DNA from: Bacteroidota bacterium
GTDB taxonomy: Bacteria; Bacteroidota; Bacteroidia; B-17B0; B-17BO
Assembly: GCA_947462425.1 (NCBI GenBank)
Contig: CANHPI010000054.1
Coordinates: forward strand, 1-11,605
Direction: 5' to 3'
DNA length: 11,605 nucleotides
The notes under the pieces were generated by a model, which was not told the DNA's origin, did no database searches, and was given only the letters and a program-made list of their open reading frames with translations. Each line of letters opens with the position of its first letter. The stretch's first letter is position 1. Below, in pieces: positions 1 to 6,260 of the stretch. The position numbers were made by a program, and so were the translations under genes.

Positions 1-76
1 CACAAGGACCAGAAATTAAGAATAACTCTTTACCTCCGCATTCAATATCTCCTACTTTTACTATTTTTTTGCTCAT
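1..76 (-). CDS. kdsA: 3-deoxy-8-phosphooctulonate (Kdo-8-P) synthase, N-terminal fragment cut by window edge
   Basis: Only the first 25 codons are visible; the rest lies beyond the left edge. The peptide starts MSKKIVKVGDIECGG and runs into LFLISGPC, which matches the N-terminus of the KdsA/DAHP-synthase TIM barrel, where the first strand ends in GPC followed by (V/A)IES. KdsA condenses phosphoenolpyruvate with arabinose-5-phosphate to Kdo-8-phosphate, the cytosolic first step toward the LPS inner-core sugar Kdo. The Cys of GPC (residue 25) corresponds to the metal-ligand Cys of the metal-dependent class, as in Aquifex; the E. coli type has Asn there. It is the last visible gene of a kdnA-kdnB-kdsA run on the same strand, 111 bp after kdnB. 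The identification rests on a short stretch plus the Kdo-modifying neighbours. Another DAHP-synthase-like aldolase is the alternative. Confidence 0.78.
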   Translation of the reverse strand, partial: MSKKIVKVGDIECGGKELFLISGPC

Positions 77-92
77 GTTATTTTATTTTTGC

Positions 93-181
93 TCCCGCTG
101 ATTTCGCAGATTGCGCTGATTGTTTATTTTCTAATTATTTAATTCCATGATCACACTATTGCGTGAGCGTGATCTGCGGGA
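93..181. repeat. imperfect inverted repeat containing three 9-bp tandem units, in the kdnB-kdsA spacer
   Basis: Positions 96-122 hold three tandem 9-bp units of the form CGC(T/A)GATT(T/G). The left arm, TCCCGCTGAT at 93-102, pairs with ATCTGCGGGA at 172-181 with one mismatch, and the pairing continues through CGC (105-107) with GCG (167-169). Inside the right half there is a second small dyad, GATCAC (149-154) with GTGATC (169-174), and a GCGTGA tandem duplication (161-172). The element fills nearly the whole 111-bp gap between kdnB and kdsA and would be transcribed with the operon. Neither strand has a T-run after the stem, so it does not look like an intrinsic terminator. It resembles short dispersed intergenic repeats of Bacteroidota genomes (inference from memory, not searched). 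Confidence 0.7.
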
Positions 182-187
182 AAATTT

Positions 188-1270
188 TTAAAGTCGTCTA
201 AATAAATCTTTAATATAATCCATCGTTGCAATTTCCTTGTAGTTATCGCCAAATGCATGATTCCACATAAATGGTAAATTATAAGAAACTTGTGCCATGG
301 CTGTAATTTGTTCTTCTGTCCAGTCTTTACTTAAGTTTTGAGGTAATACAATGTTATGCTTTTCAATCATTTGCATAAACTCGCTATGTCCTTTTAAGTA
401 GATATCACCTAAGTGTTGAAATATTAAACAGTTAGCATAACAGTGACGAGTTCCTAAAACCATTGATAAACCATAGCTTAACGCATGGCATACGCCTACT
501 TCGCTGTACGTTAAACTTAATCCTCCCATTAAGGAAGCTACCATTAATTTATCATCATTTTCTGGAGTACGTCCTGCATTTTCTCCCAAATAAACCTCTC
601 TGCAAAGCTTTAACGATTGCTCGCCATACGCTAAACTAAAAGCATTATTACGAATACCCGTTTCGGATTCAATGCAATGAATATATGTATCCATGCCAGT
701 ATAAAACCACCAATCTGTTGGAACAGACGCAATTAATTCCGGATCTAAAATCACTTGATTAAAAACAGTCCAATCACATTTTAAACCTAATTTTTTTTCA
801 GGACCTGTTAATACTGCCGTCATTGATACTTCAGCACCTGTACCTGAAATAGTTGGAACACCCAAATGATAAATACCTGGCTTCTTAATTAAGTTCAATC
901 CTTGGTATAAAGTTGATGAACCTTCGTTAGTCAACATTAATGAAAGAGCTTTCGCAATATCCATAATACTTCCTCCACCAATGCCGATAACACCACTCGG
1001 TAAACCTTGCTTTGCTAAAATCTCGTCACGTAATGCATCTATTTGGTCCGTTTTAGGCTCATGAGGATCAACATCAATGTAATAAATTAAATCCTCTGGT
1101 TTGTTTTGCAATTTGTTGGATAAAGGTTTCCCTTTAAAATAATTATCGACAACGTAAACAAAGTAGTTTTTATTTTCTTTCCGAATAGGTTCAACCGTTT
1201 CTGCTAATTGAGTAAAAGAACCACGACCGTAAGTTACTTTATCAATGTTTTTAAAATTTTTATGTTGCAT
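188..1270 (-). CDS. kdnB: 3-deoxy-D-manno-octulosonate (Kdo) 8-oxidase, iron-containing alcohol dehydrogenase family
   Basis: This 360-residue protein has the iron-containing (type III) alcohol dehydrogenase fold. An N-terminal dinucleotide-binding half carries GIGGGSIMD (residues 96-104) and GTGAEVS (143-149). A C-terminal helical half carries the metal ligands Asp194 and His198 (MDTYIHCIES), His262 (CHALSYG) and His276 (TRHCYAN). The family oxidises or reduces alcohols with NAD(P). The specific assignment to KdnB, which oxidises the C8 hydroxyl of Kdo to the aldehyde, comes from its placement directly after a KdnA-type aminotransferase and before kdsA. Such a pair was characterised in Shewanella for 8-amino-Kdo synthesis. 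It starts at ATG 1270, 6 bp after the kdnA stop, so the two are surely co-transcribed. All four metal ligands are present and no damage is visible. A different alcohol substrate remains possible. Confidence 0.82.
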   Translation of the reverse strand: MQHKNFKNIDKVTYGRGSFTQLAETVEPIRKENKNYFVYVVDNYFKGKPLSNKLQNKPEDLIYYIDVDPHEPKTDQIDALRDEILAKQGLPSGVIGIGGGSIMDIAKALSLMLTNEGSSTLYQGLNLIKKPGIYHLGVPTISGTGAEVSMTAVLTGPEKKLGLKCDWTVFNQVILDPELIASVPTDWWFYTGMDTYIHCIESETGIRNNAFSLAYGEQSLKLCREVYLGENAGRTPENDDKLMVASLMGGLSLTYSEVGVCHALSYGLSMVLGTRHCYANCLIFQHLGDIYLKGHSEFMQMIEKHNIVLPQNLSKDWTEEQITAMAQVSYNLPFMWNHAFGDNYKEIATMDYIKDLFRRL

Positions 1271-1276
1271 ATTTTA

Positions 1277-2485
1277 TTAAGCGTTTACAGGTTTCATCGC
1301 GTTTACTGCACATTCAGAAATTTTAGAAGCTAATGTTTTTAGTTCGTCTTCTGTCCAAGTGCAACGAACGCCAAATGAAATTAAACGCCCTACAACTTCT
1401 TGCGTTTTAGGTAACACTAAATTATTATAATCTTGTGGCGCACCTAGCAATTGAATTGGCAATTTAGCAGCAGTTTTTAAATTTTTTATGTGTTCCCATT
1501 GGTTAATAAAGTGATACATATTTGTAAACCAATAATTAAATCCACCAACACCAGCTTTGTTAAATTCATCAACTGTGCGTTTAGCTGTTTCGGTATCAGG
1601 CATTAAAATATTTAAGAAGGTTCCAGAGTCTCCGTTATTATCTCCTAGTTTAGAAAAACTAATACCTTCAATTTTGGATAATTCTTTCTGTAAAAATGCT
1701 TTATTTTTTAGATTGGATTCACGAATTGCAGGTACTTTACGAGTTTGTGCGGCACCAATGGCAGCATGCAATTCAGAAATACGATAATTGAAACCAATAA
1801 TTGGATGATTTTCCATACCGCGATTATTGCCTATGTGGTCATGGCCATGATCACAATAACTATCTGCTAATTTGTATATATTTTCATCATTAGTTACAAA
1901 AATACCTCCTTCGCCTGCTGTTGCAATTTTAAAGAAATCAAAAGAATAAGCACCTGCGCTGCCAAATAAGCCTGTTGCAGTTCCTTTATAAGAGGCAGCA
2001 AATGCTTGACCTGCATCTTCCACTAAAATTAGGTTATGTTGTTGAACAACTGCCATAATTTCGTCCATGTTAGCATTTCCGCCACACATGTGAACTAAAC
2101 ACACCGCTTTTGTTTTTGGAGTAATTGCTTTTTTGATACCTTCTGCGCTTAAGCATAATGTTTCATCAATCTCAGCAAATACTGGTAAAGCACCTAACAT
2201 TAAAACTGCTTCAATAGTTGCAATGTAGGTAAATGGTGGGCAAATAACTTCATCTCCAGTACCAATACCACTTGCTGCTAAAGCTGCTAAAATAGCAGCA
2301 GAGCCATTAGAAACAGCTAATGCATGTTTTGCTCCAGTTATTTTTTTAGCTTCAGCTTCAAAATCTTTTGCTTTCCAAATATTATTACGTTGTGCGTCAT
2401 GATTAAAACGGAATAAAATTCCTGTTGATAATACATCTTCAATTTCCTTGCGCTCTTCGGCGCCAAATAATTCTGTTCCTGGCAT
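1277..2485 (-). CDS. kdnA: 8-amino-3,8-dideoxy-D-manno-octulosonate (Kdo8N) aminotransferase, DegT/DnrJ/EryC1 family
   Basis: This 402-residue PLP-dependent sugar aminotransferase has fold-type I landmarks in order: SNGSAA (59-64, phosphate-binding turn), DEVICPPFTYIAT (78-90), EDAGQ (156-160, with Asp157 facing the pyridine nitrogen), SFDFFK (181-186) with the Schiff-base Lys186, GEGG (191-194), and GFNYRISELHAA (231-242). The N-terminus (MPG.ELFG.EE) and the segment CDHGHDHIG...HPI.GFN.RISE closely match the Shewanella KdnA as I remember it. KdnA transfers an amino group, from glutamate in Shewanella, to the 8-aldehyde made by KdnB, giving Kdo8N. With kdnB 6 bp downstream and kdsA next, the operon makes Kdo and then amidates its C8. 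An amine in the inner core would lower outer-membrane negative charge (inference). It could also be another nucleotide-sugar aminotransferase, but the kdnB/kdsA context argues against that. Confidence 0.85.
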   Translation of the reverse strand: MPGTELFGAEERKEIEDVLSTGILFRFNHDAQRNNIWKAKDFEAEAKKITGAKHALAVSNGSAAILAALAASGIGTGDEVICPPFTYIATIEAVLMLGALPVFAEIDETLCLSAEGIKKAITPKTKAVCLVHMCGGNANMDEIMAVVQQHNLILVEDAGQAFAASYKGTATGLFGSAGAYSFDFFKIATAGEGGIFVTNDENIYKLADSYCDHGHDHIGNNRGMENHPIIGFNYRISELHAAIGAAQTRKVPAIRESNLKNKAFLQKELSKIEGISFSKLGDNNGDSGTFLNILMPDTETAKRTVDEFNKAGVGGFNYWFTNMYHFINQWEHIKNLKTAAKLPIQLLGAPQDYNNLVLPKTQEVVGRLISFGVRCTWTEDELKTLASKISECAVNAMKPVNA

Positions 2486-2493
2486 TTTTAAAA

Positions 2494-2521
2494 AGTTATT
2501 AGTTGTTAGTGCTTAGTTTTA
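2494..2521. repeat. four degenerate 7-bp tandem units directly upstream of kdnA
   Basis: On the plus strand the units read AGTTATT, AGTTGTT, AGTGCTT and AGTTTTA, each beginning AGT and keeping a strict 7-bp register. The array ends 8 bp before the kdnA start codon, which is read on the minus strand, so it lies in the 5' untranslated region of kdnA. Its function is unknown. It could be a slippage-prone microsatellite remnant typical of intergenic DNA in this phylum. Confidence 0.5.
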
Positions 2522-2579
2522 TTTATAAATTTTGTAATTGCATTGTCGAAATATCAAATTGTAGAATTAACTAATTAGC

Positions 2580-3041
2580 CTAGTTTGGTAAAAATTCAAA
2601 GTTATTTGGTTCATCAATCACTCCAAAATTAACGGAGGACAATTTACCGTTTTCAAAATAGCAATCTAAACCGGCTTCATCAAAGCTTAAGCGTTTTTCG
2701 CCCCAATCTTGTTTTTCAGAATCAGTAAGCGTGAATTTATTTTGTTTCATTAAATCAATTAATTGCTGTTCTTTTAATGCAAATAATTTTTGTGAAAACA
2801 ACAATGTATCTTCATTATCAACCTCTACGCTACCAAATTTCATTGAATTTTTATTATCAAAAAATAAGGAAAACCCTGATGCCCAATAGTGATAAACCGT
2901 ACAAGATGTTTCTAAAATAGGATCATCCAGCACTTGAATTTCCTCAGGTTTACCAAAAACTAATTCGGCATCAACGGCAGAAACACCAAAACTTAATGTA
3001 CAAAATCCTTTTAATAAATTTATTTGAGGTGTAAAGTTCAT
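2580..3041 (-). CDS. hypothetical protein, 153 residues, possibly an N-terminal BamE-like fold
   Basis: I do not recognise this family. The protein is soluble, with no signal peptide or membrane segment. Near the N-terminus it has the pattern LSFGVSAVDAELVFGKPEEIQ (residues 17-37), followed by a strand-rich stretch with aromatic residues (YHYWASGFSLFFDN). This 'conserved Gly, helix, GxPxEI, Tyr-rich strands' layout recalls small alpha/beta domains such as BamE/SmpA-like or immunity-protein-like folds, but that is only a shape resemblance. The C-terminal half has a second helix-then-strand unit ending FENGKLSSVNFGV. It is transcribed toward kdnA with 94 bp between them, so it may be the first gene of the Kdo operon or an independent unit. 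It starts at ATG 3041. The upstream DNA is shared with the divergent tRNA promoter. Confidence 0.7.
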   Translation of the reverse strand: MNFTPQINLLKGFCTLSFGVSAVDAELVFGKPEEIQVLDDPILETSCTVYHYWASGFSLFFDNKNSMKFGSVEVDNEDTLLFSQKLFALKEQQLIDLMKQNKFTLTDSEKQDWGEKRLSFDEAGLDCYFENGKLSSVNFGVIDEPNNFEFLPN

Positions 3042-3118
3042 AATTGATTATAAAAATAAGGCTAATAGGCAGTAAAAACAAGACAATGAAATTTATTTTA
3101 TAAATAAATAAAAAAAAT

Positions 3119-3149
3119 TTTGCTAGTTATAAAATCGTTTATATATTTG
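3119..3149 (+). promoter_or_regulatory. Bacteroidota-type promoter for tRNA-Lys
   Basis: An exact -7 element, TATATTTG (3142-3149, consensus TAnnTTTG), is preceded by a -33 TTTG ending at 3122 with 19 bp between TTG and the -7 element. Predicted transcription starts near 3156, about 29 nt before the mature tRNA 5' end. This is the best-formed promoter in the window. Confidence 0.75.
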
Positions 3150-3184
3150 CAGCCCGAAAAGGTAGAAACGTTCTTAAATATAAT

Positions 3185-3257
3185 GATTCTGTAGCTCAGT
3201 TGGTAGAGCAATACACTTTTAATGTATGGGCCCTGGGTTCGAGTCCCAGCAGGATCA
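3185..3257 (+). tRNA. tRNA-Lys (anticodon UUU)
   Basis: The gene folds into a complete 73-nt cloverleaf. The 7-bp acceptor stem pairs GATTCTG with CAGGATC, including one T-G wobble. The D arm is GCTC/GAGC around AGTTGGTA. The anticodon stem ATACA/TGTAT holds the loop CTTTTAA, so the anticodon is TTT (Lys). The T arm CTGGG/CCCAG closes the standard TTCGAGT loop. The discriminator base is A at 3257 and the CCA end is not encoded. It stands alone between its own promoter and its own terminator. Confidence 0.97.
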
Positions 3258-3281
3258 CAATAATAATGACTTTTCGATTCT

Positions 3282-3315
3282 AAAGCCCTTAAATGAAAAT
3301 TTAAGGGCTTTTTAT
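3282..3315 (+). terminator. intrinsic terminator of tRNA-Lys
   Basis: A perfect 13-bp stem, AAAGCCCTTAAAT (3282-3294) with its complement at 3299-3311, closes a GAAA tetraloop and is followed by a T-rich tract. It begins 25 nt after the tRNA. On the minus strand no T-run follows the stem, so it is not clearly bidirectional, although the convergent RNase H gene ends only about 23 bp away. Confidence 0.9.
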
Positions 3316-3337
3316 TTTTAAATTATTAAGATAAAAA

Positions 3338-3811
3338 TTATTGATTTAATTTCAATACTGCATCCCGAACAATTTGTCTAGATAACTTATCAACTTCAAT
3401 GTTATAATTGATAGTTTCATTTGGCTTTTGATGTGCCTTTATTTTTACAAACTCAACATTTATATATGTAATTAGCATCAATAGCTCTTTTACTAAATCA
3501 ACATTTCTAATATCAATACCTGCTTTTGTTTTAAAATCATTTTTAATAAATTTAGATTGCCTGTCTACTAAACCAATGACATATTGGCTATCAGAGACTA
3601 TTTTAATATTTTTAATAGTAGAGAAATTATGTTGAATGTGTTTTATAGAATTAATCACCGCTAATATTTCCATACGATTATGAGTAGTTTCAAATTCCTT
3701 TCCACTCAACACAACTTTCTCATTATCAATTAATATAACCGAAGCCCATGCTCCAATGCATTGTTGGGTGTGGCAGGATCCATCTGTAAATATTTCAGCG
3801 AAAAAAATCAT
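3338..3811 (-). CDS. rnhA: ribonuclease HI (type 1 RNase H)
   Basis: RNase HI cleaves the RNA strand of RNA-DNA hybrids, for example R-loops and replication primers, using two metal ions. Starting at ATG 3811 the protein has 157 residues, and the DEDD residues fall at Asp10 (IFTDGSC), Glu48 (NRMEI), Asp74 (SDSQYV) and Asp141 (IEVDKLSR). The flexible-loop His is at 127 (KAHQ). The first two match E. coli RNase HI numbering exactly, and the 155-residue length is also similar. An in-frame extension to 3844 would need a TTG start and adds 11 residues outside the family, so I prefer 3811. The usual glycine-rich turn after DGSC (GNPGPGG in E. coli) is replaced by HTQQCIGAWA, so this is a divergent member. 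It is convergent with the tRNA gene and appears to be transcribed alone. Confidence 0.85.
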   Translation of the reverse strand: MIFFAEIFTDGSCHTQQCIGAWASVILIDNEKVVLSGKEFETTHNRMEILAVINSIKHIQHNFSTIKNIKIVSDSQYVIGLVDRQSKFIKNDFKTKAGIDIRNVDLVKELLMLITYINVEFVKIKAHQKPNETINYNIEVDKLSRQIVRDAVLKLNQ

Positions 3812-4203
3812 AAAATTATAATTACTCAATGAAGGTATAAACAAATATTATAAATTGAATAAGATAAAAAAGAAAAATGAACATGTTTTAAATATCTGTT
3901 TTAAAATATATCTAATAATTCTATTGTGTATTTATATTTGAATTAATAATAACATAACAAGTTACTTTTATAATTCAAAAATACAATAAACCGTATGTTG
4001 GAATAACAAACTTAAATACAATAAAATTTGCCTTTTTTACTATTCTTAAATATAGAATCGTCAAATTAAAATGCTATTGACAAAAGTTCAACTTTTCTGG
4101 CTAATTTTAAATTTGTAAATGAGAAACTCAGTAAATTAAAGAAATAGAAAAAAAGAACTTAAAAATCATAGATATTAAAACGAAAATAAAATTACAAAAT
4201 AAC
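3812..4203. other. AT-rich intergenic region between rnhA and the DUF1415 gene
   Basis: This approximately 390-bp stretch separates two divergently transcribed genes. I find no open reading frame, tRNA or recognisable RNA fold in it. The only structured parts are a short palindrome at 4082-4096 and a -7-like element at 4108-4115, both close to the plus-strand gene and listed separately. The rest is low-complexity A/T sequence. Confidence 0.6.
4082..4115 (+). promoter_or_regulatory. candidate promoter with overlapping palindromic operator-like site upstream of the DUF1415 gene
   Basis: TAAATTTG at 4108-4115 is an exact TAnnTTTG -7 element. The expected -33 region is occupied by a perfect 7-1-7 palindrome, AAAAGTT-C-AACTTTT (4082-4096), instead of a good TTG. 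This arrangement would fit a regulator-controlled promoter, or the palindrome may be chance in such AT-rich DNA. The predicted start near 4122 leaves a leader of about 80 nt. Confidence 0.35.
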
Positions 4204-4749
4204 ATGAGTATTGAAAATGAAAAAATTATTGAACAAACCACAAACTGGATTAAATCTGTTGTGATAGATTGTAATTTTTGTCCATTTGCTGCTAAAGCCA
4301 TTCTAAAAAAAAGCATTCGCTATGTTATAAAATCAAATTCAAGCATGACTGATAGTTTAATTGCATTAAAAGAAGAATTAGATCATTTAGAAACTGACAC
4401 TGAAATTGAAACAAGTTTTATTATTTTCCCCAATAACTATAATGATTTTGATGATTATTTAGATTTAGTAAAAAAAGCAGAAAGATTATTAACTAAAGAA
4501 AACTATGATGGAGTATATCAAATAGCAAGTTTCCATCCTAAATATTGTTTTGCCGGTGAGGATGAAAATGACGCAGCCAATTTTACAAATCGTTCTATTT
4601 ATCCTATGTTGCATATATTAAGAGAAGAGAGTTTAACTAAAGCATTAAGTTTATACCCAAATCCAGAGCTCATACCACAACACAATATTGATTTTGCAAG
4701 GCAAAAAGGGTTGCAATATATGCAAATGTTAAGATTAGCATGCATATGA
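4204..4749 (+). CDS. DUF1415 family protein
   Basis: This 181-residue soluble protein matches the DUF1415 family (function unknown). Near the N-terminus it carries the hallmark W-(8)-CNFCPFA motif (Trp15, Cys23, Cys26, Pro27, Phe28). The middle has the conserved block FHPKYCF (110-116), then NRSIYPMLHILREES (129-143), and the C-terminal IPQHNIDFAR stretch replaces the family's usual IP..NI. Length is typical. There is no signal peptide, so it should be cytosolic. The paired cysteines and conserved His could bind a metal or be redox active, but nothing here proves that. It is the first gene of a plus-strand series, with 59 bp to the lipoprotein gene downstream; co-transcription is possible but not shown. 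The start at ATG 4204 lacks a Shine-Dalgarno sequence and follows an A-rich stretch, as usual in this phylum. Confidence 0.85.
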   Translation: MSIENEKIIEQTTNWIKSVVIDCNFCPFAAKAILKKSIRYVIKSNSSMTDSLIALKEELDHLETDTEIETSFIIFPNNYNDFDDYLDLVKKAERLLTKENYDGVYQIASFHPKYCFAGEDENDAANFTNRSIYPMLHILREESLTKALSLYPNPELIPQHNIDFARQKGLQYMQMLRLACI

Positions 4750-4808
4750 TTTTTTATATTTTTAATACCAATTGACTTTTGTATATTTATGAAATACAGT
4801 TACCTTAA

Positions 4809-6260
4809 ATGAAAACAAGAAGTTATATATATTCTACTATTTTTATTTTAATCGTTTTTTTGATAGGTTGTACAAAAGATTCTGCGCCTCCTACTTTCGG
4901 CGATTTTCCCACAGAAATTGGTGAAATTTTTACGTACAAATGTGCAACTTCCGGTTGTCATAATACTGCTAGTTATAAAGCAGCAGCAAATTTAAATTTA
5001 ACTTCATTTGCTACTCTATTTCAAGGCTCGAGTAGTGGCTCACCTATAATCCCTTATCGTAGTGATTTTTCATCTTTATGCTATTTTATTAATACATACA
5101 GTGAGTTTGGACCAATCAATAATCCAACAATGCCCTTAAATGGAAATGCTCTTAGTAAAGAAGAAGTGAAAACCATTAAAGATTGGATTGATAATGGTGC
5201 GCCTGATATTAATGGAAATATTATGTGGTCTGATAATCCTAACAGAAAAAAATATTATGTATTAAATCAAGGTTGCGACGTGGTAACAGTGTTTGATGCT
5301 GCTACTCAATTACCAATGCGATATATAACTGTAGGTAATAAACCAAACATACCTGAAAGCCCACATATGATTCGCGTTTCGCCAGACGGAAAATATTGGT
5401 ACGTTGTTTTTGTAGCAAATAATATTTTACAAAAATACAGAACATCTGATGATAGCTTTGTTGGCGAAGTGACTTTAGGAATAGACGTTAACTGGAATAC
5501 CATCACAATTAGTGATGATAGCAAAAAAGCCTATTGCGTTAGTTGGCAAGCAAACAACAGCAGATTAGCAATAGTTGACATTGAAAATATGGTATTGCTG
5601 CATAATGTAGGAGGTGGAAATTTTACTGATGCGCATGGTGTTGCATTAAACAAAACTAATGATACTATTTACATTACTCGCCAAACCGGAAACTATATTT
5701 ATAAAATTGATACTAATTTAAATAATGGGTTTCAAGAGATTTCAATAGACGGAAACATACCAAACCAAACCTCATCACTCGACCCTCATGAAATTGTCTT
5801 TTCACAAGATGGATTAAGGTATTTTGTATCTTGTCAAACATCAAACCAAGTAAGAGTTATGAATACAGCGGGAGATTACCTAATACAAACTATTGCAACG
5901 GGTCAACGTCCGCTTGAATTTACAATAAGTAATGCAAGAAATAAGTTATTTGTTTCTTGTCAAGATGAACCAGGTACAACATCAACTTCAAAAGGATCTG
6001 TTACAGTTATTGATATGATCAACCTTCAACCGATTAATTATGCAGTAGGATTTCAACCTCATGGATTAGCTATTGATGAAACAAATGGTTATTTAATTGT
6101 AGCAAGTAGAAATTTATTAAACAATGGGCCAACTCCTCATCATACAGGGGTTTGTGGTAGGAATGGTTTTGTGAGTTATTTTAATATTAACACAATGCAA
6201 TTACTCTCTAATAAAACTGAAGTTGCATCAGATCCTTACTCAGTGGCCATAAGACCATAA
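4809..6260 (+). CDS. lipoprotein with N-terminal cytochrome c-like (PSCyt1-type) domain and C-terminal YVTN-type beta-propeller
   Basis: This 483-residue exported lipoprotein has a hydrophobic signal segment (residues 8-20) ending in the lipobox FLIGC, so Cys21 is the lipidated residue. Residues about 35-130 resemble the planctomycete-type cytochrome c domain: IFTYKCATSGCHN (41-52), NLNLTSFATLFQG, TMPLNG (107-112) with Met108 as a possible axial ligand, and LSKEEVKTIKDWIDNGAP. The heme-type motif is CATSGCH, i.e. CX4CH (Cys45, Cys50, His51) instead of CX2CH. Residues about 145-483 form repeated propeller blades of the YVTN/YncE kind, with HMIRVSPDGKYWYVVF, HGVALNKTNDTIYIT, HEIVFSQDGLRYFVSC and HGLAIDETNGYLIVAS as blade cores. 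It probably sits on a membrane facing the periplasm or outside. Its job (electron transfer, binding) is unknown. The next gene overlaps its stop by one base. Confidence 0.8.
   Translation: MKTRSYIYSTIFILIVFLIGCTKDSAPPTFGDFPTEIGEIFTYKCATSGCHNTASYKAAANLNLTSFATLFQGSSSGSPIIPYRSDFSSLCYFINTYSEFGPINNPTMPLNGNALSKEEVKTIKDWIDNGAPDINGNIMWSDNPNRKKYYVLNQGCDVVTVFDAATQLPMRYITVGNKPNIPESPHMIRVSPDGKYWYVVFVANNILQKYRTSDDSFVGEVTLGIDVNWNTITISDDSKKAYCVSWQANNSRLAIVDIENMVLLHNVGGGNFTDAHGVALNKTNDTIYITRQTGNYIYKIDTNLNNGFQEISIDGNIPNQTSSLDPHEIVFSQDGLRYFVSCQTSNQVRVMNTAGDYLIQTIATGQRPLEFTISNARNKLFVSCQDEPGTTSTSKGSVTVIDMINLQPINYAVGFQPHGLAIDETNGYLIVASRNLLNNGPTPHHTGVCGRNGFVSYFNINTMQLLSNKTEVASDPYSVAIRP

Noticed and set aside
93..181. 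Intrinsic terminator between kdnB and kdsA
   Set aside because: The stem is imperfect with a long loop and neither strand has a T-run after it.
1557..1787. Plus-strand open frame of 76 codons inside kdnA
   Set aside because: It is antisense to a well-matched aminotransferase and has no recognisable domain or promoter.
3051..3081. Possible minus-strand promoter (TTG, 20 bp, TATTTTTA) for the 153-residue protein
   Set aside because: The -7 box ends in A instead of G, and the implied start would leave a leader of only a few bases before the start codon at 3041. That is too weak to annotate.
3812..3844. N-terminal extension of the RNase H to a TTG codon at 3844
   Set aside because: It adds 11 residues not found in the family, while the ATG at 3811 places the first two catalytic residues at exactly E. 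coli positions (Asp10, Glu48).
4772..4789. Promoter directly before the lipoprotein gene (TTG and TATATTTA)
   Set aside because: Only 7 bp separate the two boxes and the -7 box is one base off consensus.
4128..5524. Minus-strand open frames opposite the DUF1415 start (4128-4316) and the lipoprotein gene (5306-5524)
   Set aside because: They are short, low-complexity antisense frames overlapping genes with clear family matches.
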